From Eudromia elegans (Eukaryota; Chordata; Aves; Tinamiformes; Tinamidae): a stretch of 64,000 nt of DNA. Location of the stretch: NCBI GenBank assembly GCA_003342815.1, contig PTEX01000003.1, forward strand, positions 3,722,611-3,786,610, written 5' to 3'. The position numbers and the translations under genes are program-made. This document shows positions 14,389-25,700 of this stretch, one piece after another. The notes beneath the pieces were generated by a model that made no database searches, had not been told where the DNA came from, and worked only from the letters and a program-made list of their open reading frames with translations. Position 1 is the first letter of the stretch. Each line of letters begins with the position of its first letter.

Positions 14389-14521
14389 CAAGCAGAGCTT
14401 GTGAGTAAACATCCCTTCTTCGTGTGAAATGTGCTCCAGGAAGATCTCTTGCCATGATGGAGACAGTGGACAGCAGAGTGTGTCCCAACAGCACAAGGAA
14501 GCATGCAATCATTCTCTTCAT
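14389..14521 (-). CDS. MATN2: Matrilin-2 first coding exon: start codon and signal peptide
   Basis: This exon codes 44 residues plus one base. It starts MKRMIACFLVLLGHTLL, a typical signal peptide with a basic N-end and hydrophobic core (about residues 5-20). A basic stretch follows (HFTRRRD, about residues 31-37), then YSQALL. The last base G joins AG of the next exon to make Glu, giving ALLENTCNNK; as I recall it, human matrilin-2 has ALLESSCENK at this place. The donor is GTAAGT (14388 downward). I chose the ATG at 14521 because its context has A at -3 and the product aligns end-to-end with the mammalian start. An in-frame ATG seven codons upstream (14542) also lies in the exon and would prepend MSLSFLK. 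The frame is intact. Confidence 0.92.
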
Positions 14522-14556
14522 TTTCAAGAAAGAGAGGGACATTGCAGGACACAAAA
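14522..14556 (-). other. MATN2: MATN2 5' UTR portion of the first coding exon
   Basis: This is the untranslated part of the signal-peptide exon. A strong acceptor (T-rich tract ending TTGCAG, AG at 14557-14558) precedes it, so a separate 5' non-coding exon must exist upstream. It includes the alternative in-frame ATG at 14542. Confidence 0.75.
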
Positions 14557-17500
14557 CTGCAATAAAGGAAAAACAAAAAAGAAGATAAGCTCTCTCATTA
14601 GACAAGAAGATACACAGTGCAGTCATGAGGCTGTGCTGCCTCCCATCACATGAAAACATGAAGCTGTACTGTCATGGAATAATACCTACACCTTCAAGAA
14701 AGAAATTCTACACAATAGACTAGCGGTTAGGAGAGCTTTCAAGGTGTTTATGTATATTCATAGTTAAATTCAGAGTTAACATTTTAAATACATCAACCCT
14801 TACAGTCATTCAGAAAAATAAAGTATAGGGAAAGTGAGAAAAGGAACTTTTTTTTTCAGCAAGGCTCTCAGCATAACTAGGTTTGAGGAGCACACAAATA
14901 TACTTTCATTATTCTACTCAGCACTCTCTGGGTTGTGCTTTTTTTTAGACTTACTGATCCTAGCAGTCTGAGAGGTGCTTTCTTCAGAAAATTCTGGAGG
15001 AGAAAACAAGAGGGAAGTGAATACACCCCAGAGCTGCAACTATCGCAGGGTGAACTGGCAGCTGCTCATGCTCCATTATTCAGATGAGGGTCCATGGTTG
15101 CTAATATGGAGATAACAGTGCAAAATGAAACAATGTTCTATGGCCAAATAGAAGATTGGCAGTGAACATAACCTAAGGTTAAGAAGTTTTGTCATATGGA
15201 AGGAAAAAAAGAACTGGCAAGATTCATAGACCAAGAGATGATTCATGTTGAGAAGTTTCCTGAGGCCCCATGGAAAGCCATGGTTGACGGCGTACAAGCA
15301 GAAAGCTACCAGAGACATTCTCAGTGCTCATCTTTGGCCAAATTCCCTGGTGGTGGGATGCCTCGGGTGGCATTGGGAGTCCTCTGTCTTCCTCCAAACT
15401 TTCGCTGGGTCACGTCTTCATGAGCAATGAAGAGGAGCTACATTCAACCTTGAAACTGGTGATAGGATGAATCTTAAGTCAAGGGCTCTCGTAGGTGTGC
15501 AAGAACATGGGTAAAACTACCCACTTTCACAACAGAAAAGAATGTTCTATGTGAAAAAAGTGGCAATTTTACAAGCAGGGCACATTTTAACTAGGATGTT
15601 GAAAACATTTTTAACCCAGGAATCCAAAACCTGATAGGTAGATTTACAGAAAGCCCCAGGTCTCTCAGAGAAGACAACTAAATGCTCTAGCTCCAGAAGA
15701 GAATTGAATTTTCTTTTCCACCATAAGGTACTCATTGACAGAAAATAAGATTCTGAGTAAATCTCATCTAATAAAGGCCTTTTTATACATTATTCTTAAT
15801 TCTGTTCAGTACAATTCCTAAAAGTTGTTTTCTCTATCTATGCCTGTCTTCTTGTATATCCTACCCAGCCTTTCCAAGTTTAAACATAATGTTCCAGTGT
15901 CCATGCCACGGAGCAAATCAGACTAGAGTCTTTATACTGCAAATGCCCAGCTTTGCTTACATCTTCAGTACAATTTAGTAAAAGGCAAAAAGTGATTTAA
16001 GAGCATTCAAATTAGGGAAGAGGTTTATGGAAACAGTACTTAGACCAGTGGCCAGAATTCAGCAAACTCTTGGAATCCGAGCAACATGGACACCTGGATG
16101 GTGTTACAGGCAGTGTTTCCAGCGCTCGAGTCCCGAGCAGATGGGCACTGCAGACAACCCACCACCAAAACCAGCCTTTTGCTGAAGGCAGAGGTTGTTA
16201 CTGCTGGAGTCTATTCCCAGGCTTTTCCCTCTTCTCAGGACATGAGCAACAAACTCCGAGCTCTGCAAGGGACTCTGCCTTCTCTCTGGCCTGCTCCTTA
16301 TAGAGGAGGAAAGGGGGCCTCTGGACAAACGCTGGCTCTAGCAGCAGCATTTTGGAAGTGCAGAAGCCACGCTCAGAGAACAGAGGAGTGTCAGTATTTT
16401 CATGCACACAGCAGGTTTCCATACTGATCTCCTGAGGTGGGGACAGCCTGGCCTTGTATGCTTTGCTCTAGCTGCAGGTACACAGATGTGTCTTTTGCCT
16501 CTTGCATTTTTAAAAGGCCAGCTTGCATTTTGGCTGTGGGGCTTCCACATCATCCTCTCACAAGTCCTCTTTGATTTTCTGGATCTTCTGCAAGGTTCCC
16601 TGTTTTCATTCTGAAAACTGGATGATGTTTATTGCACCACAATTGGTATTTAGCACCTCATTTTCCTAGCAGGGTAGGCCAGGCTCCCGGCACTGCTCCC
16701 TGTGGCTTGGATTGCTGGCTCACCCTTGCCCTATCAAGCTGAAGACACGGTCCCAAAGTACCAAAGCTATAAACAAATATTTTAGTGGATATCTGGCGAA
16801 CACATTTCAAACACTTCAACTCCAGCTGTCACAGCAGGAGCATTCATCATTAAACCACTAGCAGCCAATCCACCTGGGCAGACCCAGGACCAAATTTTAT
16901 GACAAACATCCCAAATATGTCAAGAGCAAAGGACACCCACAGGAGGTGTTGGCACCAAACAAGAGCACAGTGCCAAATGAAGCTCCCCTGGCTCCAGTTC
17001 TACATCTATTTATTCACAAAAAGAAGATGAGGAGGTTCCCATGCAGGGGTTTTATGGTAACCAGGAGGAAGGCAGCACAGCCTGGTGCTCTGCTGGATAT
17101 GCTGGGAGAATCCTAAAAGATGCGTCCAAGCAGAGGCTGCCCACAGCCATGCAACCTGGTCAGGGCTGCCTGCAATACCTGCAGCCTTCCTGATGACGGT
17201 TGCTGGATGAGCCTTCAGGAAAGAGAAGAACTCTGAATATCAATATTAATTGAATGTAACATTTTATAATGAAACATATAGTGAAACATATTAACAGAAT
17301 ATTACATGGATATATAGGCTGTCTTGTTCTTTTCAGGCTTCCCTTGCTTCCCAACTGCTATTCAAAAAGAAAAATTACAATACACTAAATTATATAGAAA
17401 AATACTATCACTTAGCCCCACACAAGCAAATGATTTTTTGATGCACTGTAATGGATTTTTTATTTCCAGGAATTGCAGCTTAAAAATATTCAAAAACGGA

Positions 17501-19399
17501 ATCATGACTTTATTTTTAAAATATGTATTTCCTTCACTGGACAACATTAGCCCACATGAAAAGTCAAGAAAAGTTTGCTCCATCCTTTCAAATATCTTTT
17601 CCCAAAAGTCTTCATATAAGGGATTGTGTTTGGCTGTTTTAGACAGGTAAATACTGAATATTCAGTGTCAGCAGTGACAGGTCAATGAGCTTCTTCATGG
17701 CATGGTGCATGTTATTCAGATTCGTCCTCTTTCATGTGACAGCTTTCAAATAATGGCAGGGGAGAAGAGATGCCCTGCGCCAGGGCCCTCCTGGATCTCA
17801 CCCCCATCCTGGGAAGCAGGCAGGTTGCTGGTAAGTAGGAAATCCAGCTGGGCAGTTAAGTTAGGCCTTGCTCTTTCATTTCTGAAATTCATTAGAGTTC
17901 TCTGTTTCCATGAACATTTTGCATAAAACACTTGAAAATCATCAGCACTTAGAACAACTTACTTTCACACAGAATTGGGAAAGTTTTCCTCTGGCCTGGA
18001 GTGCCACCATTTTTTCACTCAGGTACCTTAAAAATGTACCTGTCTTTTCTGGGCATTTCATACTGAAAAATAAACTGGGAAATGAGGGCTGTAAAAATAG
18101 GGCTTCAACTTATGCCTCCCACCCTACTGAGTGATCTCCTTCACAATCTCACCATGCAAACTCCTTTTCAAGTGCTAAACTAGACCCACGAACAATATGG
18201 GCCTCTCCTCCTTCCCCAGGTGCCACCAACCCTGTCAGAAGACGCGGAGTTCACCAACCTTAGTAACTAGAGACAACAGCTCTTCTCTCACACCTTGTCC
18301 AGTTTCTGATTGTAGACAGGAAGGCAAACAGGGCAGAGGCTGCCTTTCCTTGTTCAACTGTTAAAATACAGACATTCACTTTGTGCAAGCTGCCAGCAAA
18401 TCTAACTTTGAAGTTCTTCAGTTATAAGGATCATAAATGTATACAAAGGAAAACACTCTGGAGTTCTTTCAGCACTCCTCATTATCCACACATTTTTAAG
18501 ATAACAGAAAACTGCAGTTAAACCCAAAGAACTGAAGTTAAAGAAACTGCAAGTGATCTATGTAAGCCCATAAAATCACAGCCCATGTCCCCAGAAGAGC
18601 AAGCACAGTCAGTTACATTTAAACTGGTGCCTACTTTGGAAAACCAATCAGCTCTTACTATGTGCAAGCTCCAAAATATTCCATTCTCCATCCCATCACC
18701 TCAAAAGTTTTTTAAAAAATAAAGACAGCAGCCACTTTAAAACCCTGTTAATTATCAGTTAGAACACAGGCCAAAATATTTCACTATCCACAAGCCAACA
18801 CACACATTACTAATCTATTACTCATGAAAATCACTGTGTGTGGCAGGGGTGTCAGGACATGGAGGAATGGGAATTTCATCTCTCTGGACCAGATTGCTGA
18901 CAGAGGCGTTTTCCAGTTCTGAATAAATGGCTGTAGGGTCCACCTTAACCCCAGATCTATTCTGCTTGAAAACATCTGCCCCTAGCTCTGCAGGTGCTAT
19001 GTGGAGGCAGCAAGCCACAGTTGGAAGGGTGATATTGAGAGGTTTAGCATGAAGCACCACCTTGCCTTTATTCTTTCAGAAGACCATTCTACTGGCATCC
19101 CATTGCCACCAAAAGATAGCTGGATTCTGCAGGGCTTCCTTAGGCTCAGCACGAGAGGACAGGCAGGACTCCCCTCAAACCATGGTTATCAAATGCACCT
19201 CATTGATACAGTCAAATAATTATCAGCGAAGGAAGTTGCAGGTGCTCCAAGCATGTAAATTCCTCATCTCCTCCAAACCCTGGGGGTAGGCATGTGTGCA
19301 GCAATATGCATGAAACTATTCTTTATCAATCTAAAATAATGAATTCCTAGAAAGTTAGTTCATAAGAGTAACTCAAATCTGCAGTGGATTTAGGACCAG

Positions 19400-20050
19400 A
19401 AGTTGTGTACTCAGGCACAAGAAGGCTGGCACCAACTCTTGGCCTGGGTCCATGAAGGTCTATGCTCTTCCTGCACAGAAGATCTGTGGCCTCACGTTGC
19501 TGGCTTGCGTCCACCAAAGGGCACACTTCTGGCACTTGACAGCAGTTTGCCCGCTCCAGACACGCTTGCACAACGGTGGCTACAGGACGACAACCACAGA
19601 CTCACAAAGTGTGCCAGACTGGTTCCCCACGTCTGCGTGCTCTCGTCTCGCACCTATCCCTACCTCAGCACACAGGAGGACTTCCGGGGTCTCTCTGAAC
19701 ACCAGGGACTCCCACAACTGGGCTGTGACGGAAAGAACCCCGATCAGTAAACTCCTCATTCTGACTGTTGCTACAAACCCCTAGGACTGACTTGTATCCT
19801 GATAAATCCACACATGACAGCCGACTACAACAGTCTACACCATGGAAAGGCAAAGACCCGAAATGCACCACAAACCACTTCCCAGCAGCGAGAGGAACGA
19901 CATTAGGTAGCCAGCCAAGTACTCCCACAAACCCAGTCCTGTTCCTGGATGCTCCCAAGCAGAGCGTGGTTGAAGACGCCACAGCCACCGTGAGGGCAAC
20001 CACGCACCGGAGCCTGCTAGGAAAGCACCGTGACTAGCGGGATAACAGCC
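19400..20050. other. CpG-rich block of unknown nature (possible decayed LTR or regulatory CpG patch)
   Basis: About 650 bp with clearly higher GC and CpG content than the AT-rich flanks, open in several frames on both strands (110-115 codons) as expected from composition. No protein family was recognised. The minus-strand sequence has the feel of retroviral LTR or leader sequence, but I could not define TG...CA ends, a poly(A) signal or a primer-binding site, so no mobile-element call is made. Confidence 0.3.
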
Positions 20051-20224
20051 TCCCTCCTCCAGGATGGGCATCCCAGCAGTGCCTGTCGGGGAGAGCAAAG
20101 AGCACCCCCCGGGGCTGCAATAACTGTTTCTGTGAGAGGGAAACACCAGGTCATGCTTCCTCACAACTGGCTCGGTGTCCTTAGGAGCTTAGAGAAAAAG
20201 CAGCTAGCGGATTTTCTTTAAGGA

Positions 20225-20263
20225 TATATACTACTCGCATAAATTATATACTACTCGCATAAA
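20225..20263. repeat. 20-nt direct tandem duplication
   Basis: The unit TATATACTACTCGCATAAAT is followed at once by a second copy identical over 19 nt. It is probably a recent replication-slippage duplication. An AT-rich region with repeated AATAATTTAATAATAAA follows at about 20.34-20.38 kb. Confidence 0.9.
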
Positions 20264-20464
20264 CTAATTCTCAGCAACTCTGACAAAATAAAGAACATTA
20301 ACAGATCTATTAGGCATTTCTAAATAATTTCGAATTATAATAACAATTTAATAATAAATAATAATTTAATAATAAAATAGTCATTTATCTAAGTTCCCAT
20401 ATCAAGTTTCTGATACCACTGTGGTAGGACTAGTAACTAATACATCAGAGACTCACTGAATAAT

Positions 20465-20531
20465 TAGGTCAGAAGAGACCTCTGGAGGCCATCGTGTCCA
20501 ACCCCTGCTCCAAACAGAAGCCAATGACCAC
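20465..20531 (-). repeat. CR1 LINE 3'-end scrap
   Basis: The plus strand reads AGAGACCTCTGGAGGCCATC then GTCCAACCCCTGCTC. This is the reverse complement of the conserved CR1 tail (the block ending in GTTGGACTAGATGATCTC and the trailing AGGTCCCTTCC). It is old and diverged; homology fades after about 20.53 kb. Confidence 0.8.
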
Positions 20532-21649
20532 TTCAGTAATTCCAGAAAACTGCCACAGAAAAGTTAACAGGGATGTAGAGCAGCACACCCACAGCACAGC
20601 TTAGCCTGCATACTTTCCAGTGGTCAGACACCAAGATTTAACAGCAAAAATTCTTATTTTATGACAGTATCCATCTCCCTGTCTTGATTTTTTTTAGTGG
20701 CCACCTGGACAACAGACCTTTTCATTAACTTGTTCTTTCGGGGCTAACTCATTTGCACTTTTGGGTTGCAAATGTGATCCAGACATCAGACTTTCCACAA
20801 GGTTCCCAGAAGTAGCATGGCAAAACTGAGAAACTTGGATTTTACCAGTCTGAGTAGGTACTATGCATTAGGGCATATATTATGTGACATATAATATGGG
20901 GGTTGCTCAGTTTTGTCTCTCTATGGTACAGCAAGAGACCGTAGCAGACGGTTACTAATTGCAAACAGAAAGGGTTTTCTTTTTTAAAGGAAAAGGTGCA
21001 GTACTTCTAAAAGGCATTTGAAAACCCACACTGACCCTGACAGTAATTTGCTCTGGTAAACAGTAATTTGGGGATATAAAACACTCCATTCCTGATACCC
21101 CTTGCTCATAACGAAAACACAATTTAACAATGCAAAAAGGAGCACTCTGTAAAAAGGAGCTTGTTAATGATGTTCAAATTATAATTAAACAGCAGGGGCT
21201 GGTGTTTTACTCTCCAATGGAGACAGTTCAGAAGTCATGCAAGAGATTTAGATCTGCTTACCCTTCTCTTAGTTTTCATGACCTGACCTAAAATATCCTT
21301 TATGAATATAGTGATGTCCCAATCCATAAGCACTGGAGCACGTGTTGGTTTGCTCCTGAGAAATCCCAGCAAAGCTAATGGGAAAATTCACACTGTTAAT
21401 GAAGCGTGCAAATATTGTGTGCAGGATTTAGGATCTCAGTTGCAGCCCATGGAACTGAGCCGTAGATTTCCTTAAGCTACAAAACGAATCCAATTTAATT
21501 TGATGAACATATTTGTAACGAGATTAACAAAAAAGCATATTAAGAAAAGTTTAGAAATCTGGAGTTTGGAGCCGGCACATCCATCCAAGCAGTGGAGTGC
21601 GGTTCAAAAAAAAAAAAGAAAAAAAGAAAAGATAAAAGAGGAAGGTTTC

Positions 21650-22770
21650 GGTGTGGGAGCCTTGCTTTGCGCAGGGACGGCCCACGCGGAGCGGGGCCTT
21701 CGACGGGCGCCGTGCTGAGCGCGGGGCGGCCGCCCTCCCGCGAGGTGCCAGCGCAGCGCCCCGGGGCGCGGCCCTCCGCGGCGGGGCTGCCCCGGGCACA
21801 GCCCGGCGCGCTCCCGGCGGGACCGCGGCGCCCGCGCAGCCCGGAGCCCCACCAGGGTCCCCCGCAGCCCCGGGGGCGCCCGCAGGCGCTCGCAGGCTGC
21901 AGGGTGCCCCTCGCAGCGGCCGCGCCAGCCACGCACCGACTCAAACCCGTCCCTTTTTTCAGCCTTTTCGCGCGCGTTAGAGAAGCAGCCGCCCCGAGGC
22001 GCCACATCCCCCCGCACGGAGCCGCCAGGCAGCGCCCGCCCCGTGCCCGGCCGCCCGCCCCGTGCCCGGCCAGCTCTGTCCCCGCGCCCGGGGCAGGCNN
22101 NNNNNNNNNNNNNNNNNNNNNNNNNNNNNNNNNNNNNNNNNNNNNNNNNNNNNNNNNNNNNNNNNNNNNNNNNNNNNNNNNNNNNNNNNNNNNNNNNNNN
22201 NNNNNNNNNNNNNNNNNNNNNNNNNNNNNNNNNNNNNNNNNNNNNNNNNNNNNNNNNNNNNNNNNNNNNNNNNNNNNNNNNNNNNNNNNNNNNNNNNNNN
22301 NNNNNNNNNNNNNNNNNNNNNNNNNNNNNNNNNNNNNNNNNNNNNNNNNNNNNNNNNNNNNNNNNNNNNNNNNNNNNNNNNNNNNNNNNNNNNNNNNNNN
22401 NNNNNNNNNNNNNNNNNNNNNNNNNNNNNNNNNNNNNNNNNNNNNNNNNNNNNGGGGCCGGGAGCCGCGCTGCACCCGGGGCGCGGCGTGGCGGAGCCGC
22501 TCCGGCCCCGCACCGTGGCGGCCGCGTCCCCCCGCTCGGTGTCGGGGGTGTCACAGGCGCTGGGCCGGTGGCGCCGGTGCCCCTCAGTGCCGGGGCCATG
22601 CCGGGAAGCCCAGCACAGTGTAGGGAAGCGGCTGCCCCATTCCCGCACGGAGCGTCCCCAGGGCCAGGGCAAACAGCCCCCGGTGGGACATCCCCGGCCG
22701 CGCTGCCTCCGCAGAGGCGACGACATGAGCGGGCCGGGTGGACAGGAGCGGGTGCCATTGCCCTGGTCAC
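21650..22770 (-). promoter_or_regulatory. MATN2: CpG island, probable MATN2 promoter region
   Basis: Base composition changes abruptly from AT-rich to very GC- and CpG-rich at about 21.65 kb and returns to average by about 22.8 kb, with an N gap inside. It lies about 7 kb upstream of the first coding MATN2 exon on the gene strand, and that exon needs a 5' non-coding partner, so this is the natural promoter and exon-1 location. I could not find a convincing minus-strand donor in the visible bases. Several long open frames, some crossing the Ns, are composition and gap artefacts. A short A-rich tract (21606-21650) borders the island. Confidence 0.7.
22099..22453. other. Assembly gap (355 N)
   Basis: This run of unknown bases sits in the middle of the CpG island. 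Extreme GC content on both sides suggests sequencing dropout. The true length may differ from 355. Confidence 0.99.
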
Positions 22771-22779
22771 CAGCACGCC

Positions 22780-25700
22780 GGGTGTGGGGTTTACATCAGC
22801 ACCTGCCGCGTTGCTGTGCAAGAGGAAGGAAAAACGGCTTGTTCCAAAGCACTGGTCATTGCTGGAGTTCAGAGAGAGAAAAAAGAAAGCAAAAGCAGTA
22901 GAGGCAGTTCCAAGTGGTTAGCCATCGCCTCCAGCACGGAAAGGGTGAAACTGGGAAGCCCTGCACATTCAGGCTGCCTGCGGCGTGAAGCGCTGGCGAG
23001 TTCAAAGGCACTTGGTGCCTCCTGGTTCTGCTCAGATGATGAGCGAACATTGGGAGTGAGCAGAGCTGCTTCTGGTGGTTTTTCAGTGGAACAATTCAGT
23101 GACACTGAGGTGGGTGTGCAAGCTGTAACCCACCCGAAAAGAGATGCGGCTGAATGGTAAATCTCGAAAGGAAAGGCGCCCGGTTCACCCACAGTTTGTG
23201 TTGAGCACCAGCTCTTCCAGCTCTCCTCTACCTAGAGGAGAGGAAAAATAATTAAAAGATAGCTAAAAATACTATATTTATAGGCATTACAGCAAATCCA
23301 AACAGTGCAAAGCATTTCTCAAATTCTTTTGAGAAATTTGAGAAAGCTCCAATTTACACCCAAACCCACCGCCATGAGCAGCCTGCCGGGGCTGTGCAGC
23401 CTCCTGTCACCGGCAGGCTGGGCACGTGCAGGCCATTGCAGCCGAGGAGCAGAGGACGGGGTATGGAAGCAGGGAACTAGCAAGGTAAGGCATCTATTGG
23501 TTTCATAAGACCCAGCTCAGAAGAAGACGACATTTGCTAAACAGGCAAACCTCATTTATATTTGTTTTTCTTGGTCATTCTATTTCTTTCTCTGCATGTT
23601 ATGAGCTACTTGTTGCTTCGTGAATGTGCGTGATGATCGTGTTCATCCATGTGACATCCCAGCAGAGCTTATCCCTCGCTCTCGTTACTGAACGTGCCTT
23701 GCCTGGCGTGGTCTGGGATCGGTGGTTTTCCCCATGGCTGCATTGCTGTGGTGGCTGATGGCCATCTTTGTGTCCAGTTAATAAACCCAGCTGCATCTGG
23801 TTTTCAGTGCATGAATCTTAGCTAATACATCGGCTTTCATTTTTTCACTGTGATGTTTCAATCTCCTTCTATTTCTTCAGTTCTTAAAGTGATCTAGCCC
23901 TTTCTGAAAGACACCCCCCTTCTCCTGTTAACTCACCCATCTTTTATCAGAAAACTTTATGTGGTGTATGAATGAAAACATTAAATAAGACTCCCAACTG
24001 CTGCTGTAGAAATCACTAATAGCTTTTCTCTATCTTCCCTTTGAACATTCTCTCATCCCATTTCCCTAGGTCCATATTTAGCTCACAGTCCTTTTCCTAG
24101 TTTCTATTTAAACTAGTAATTTCCTCTGTGAAGATGCTGTAGAGAAGTTCAAACAGATCAGATCGATGCATTTCCTTTGCATAAAAAAAGTGAGTTAGAT
24201 GAGCACAACCTAATCTGGGAAACCAGTTCTGCATTTTATTGTTTTTTATTTTTTTTAACAACTTTAATTATACTTTGATTCAAAACGTGCCCTAACACCT
24301 TTACTTGGATCTGAATAAGAGTTAGGTCTGTAACTGTACGAATCACATTCTCCCAGTGCATTAATTGCTGTTTATAGGGAACCATTTCTGACCAAGTGTA
24401 ATTGTTAAGAAAATTTGCTGTGATCCCAGCGCTGTCTTTTGGGCTGGGAACTGTCTGCTCCTCCTGACATGACTGTGTTTTAAAATTCACTTCTTGCCTG
24501 CTTGTATTTGCTGCCATTCTTGTTATTATCCCATCTTTAGCTGTGCTGATTGTAATAAAATGCCTGTTCAGAGGAAAGCCTCTAGCACTGTGTAGGCAGC
24601 TGAAACAATCTGAGTTTCTCAGAGCCCTAGATAAAAGTTTTGTTCATCTCTATCACACACACACACAAAAAGACTTCTCTCCCAAATATTTAGATTCCCT
24701 CAAATTGTTTATGAATTGCCATTAAAATTTTCCTTTATTGCTTTAAAAAATGCTGTTAAGAATTTGTCAAATTTGAAAGACAGAAAAGCAGAAAATCAGA
24801 TTATTGTTATTGTCTACTGCTTTGTATCATTGGCTCCTGATACACTTGTACTGGTTATACTGAAGATACATTTTATTACTGTCTTGCTCCCTATGTACTC
24901 ACTTATAGAGTGTCCTTAGGTCCTCTCTTAAATTAAAGTTACTGAAGATGCTGCATTTATGGAGGTTCCCACCTGATGGTGTATATTCCCATCACCCAAT
25001 GGTTCTTTCAGCTCTTTGCTAACTCACCCCAGTGGCTTTAAACATTCTGCTTGAACTACGCACACGTTGAAGGTATAGGGGAAATACAATCATTTTTTTT
25101 CCTCCCTTTTCTAGAGTCTTGGAGGGTTTGCTCTTTCTGCTCAGCATAAGAATGCTTCACCTCTATTGTACTCTCTTTCTTCAACACATTGCACCAGGTT
25201 TTTCATTCAAGGATGGAAAAGCATCCAAAAGATAACCGGTAATATCTGTGTGTAATGTTGTGCTTTGTGTTCTTTCCCTACAAATTTACTAGACAAAAAA
25301 AAGTACAGAAATTATACTTTTGAATTGAAAACAAGTTTCTAAGATTAACTTTTTGCCACAGACTCCTTTATTAAACATCTGTAGTTAAAAAGAAAGCAAC
25401 TATATTAAAAAGAAGCAGCAAAAATCAGTATTTTTGGAGAAATAAACCCCTACAAATTGCTGTGTCAACTGATCTGGCTTGTTAAAAGCATGTTGAGCCA
25501 CTTCTTTAGTTGCTCTTTCTTTACGAAGGCAAAGAAGGTGGAATCACACAATAGCAGGAAATTTAAGCTGGCCTGTGCAACTCATAAAGTTAATTTCATT
25601 CTTTGGCTTTAAAGGAGTGAAGGAAATGAAACTCATTCCAACTTTCTAATGGTTTCACAGGGAGAGAAATTCATGATCTGACAAAAGATAAATACTTGCC

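Larger units (their letters stand above)
14557..21640 (-). other. Putative MATN2 intron 1
   Basis: This lies between the acceptor of the first coding exon and the CpG island assumed to hold the 5' exon. It contains a GC-richer patch at 16.07-16.6 kb with several overlapping short frames, a CpG-rich block at 19.4-20.05 kb, a 20-nt tandem duplication at 20.23 kb and a CR1 scrap at 20.47 kb. No additional exon was recognised. Confidence 0.55.
1..22453 (-). other. MATN2: MATN2 locus, partial (5' part of gene)
   Basis: This is the minus-strand gene span inferred from two exons plus the CpG island. The exon order (signal-peptide exon, then first VWA exon), the phase-1 junction that regenerates a Glu codon, and the neighbouring LAPTM4B upstream on the same strand all match matrilin-2. 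The EGF-like repeats, second VWA domain and C-terminal coiled coil are not in the window and should lie to the left of position 1. The right-hand boundary is inferred: no exon-1 donor could be recognised, and exon 1 may lie inside the N gap. Confidence 0.85.

Noticed and set aside
16070-16553. Cluster of overlapping 71-113-codon frames on both strands
   Set aside because: A moderately GC-rich intronic patch; no splice sites or family similarity make any of them convincing as an exon.
21540-22921. Very long open frames (up to 405 codons) on both strands across the CpG island
   Set aside because: They run through the 355-N gap, occur in several frames on both strands at once, and consist of Ala/Arg/Gly/Pro typical of GC-rich DNA. 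None shows a domain.
24656-24668. CA dinucleotide run
   Set aside because: Only about six units; too short to list as a microsatellite of interest.
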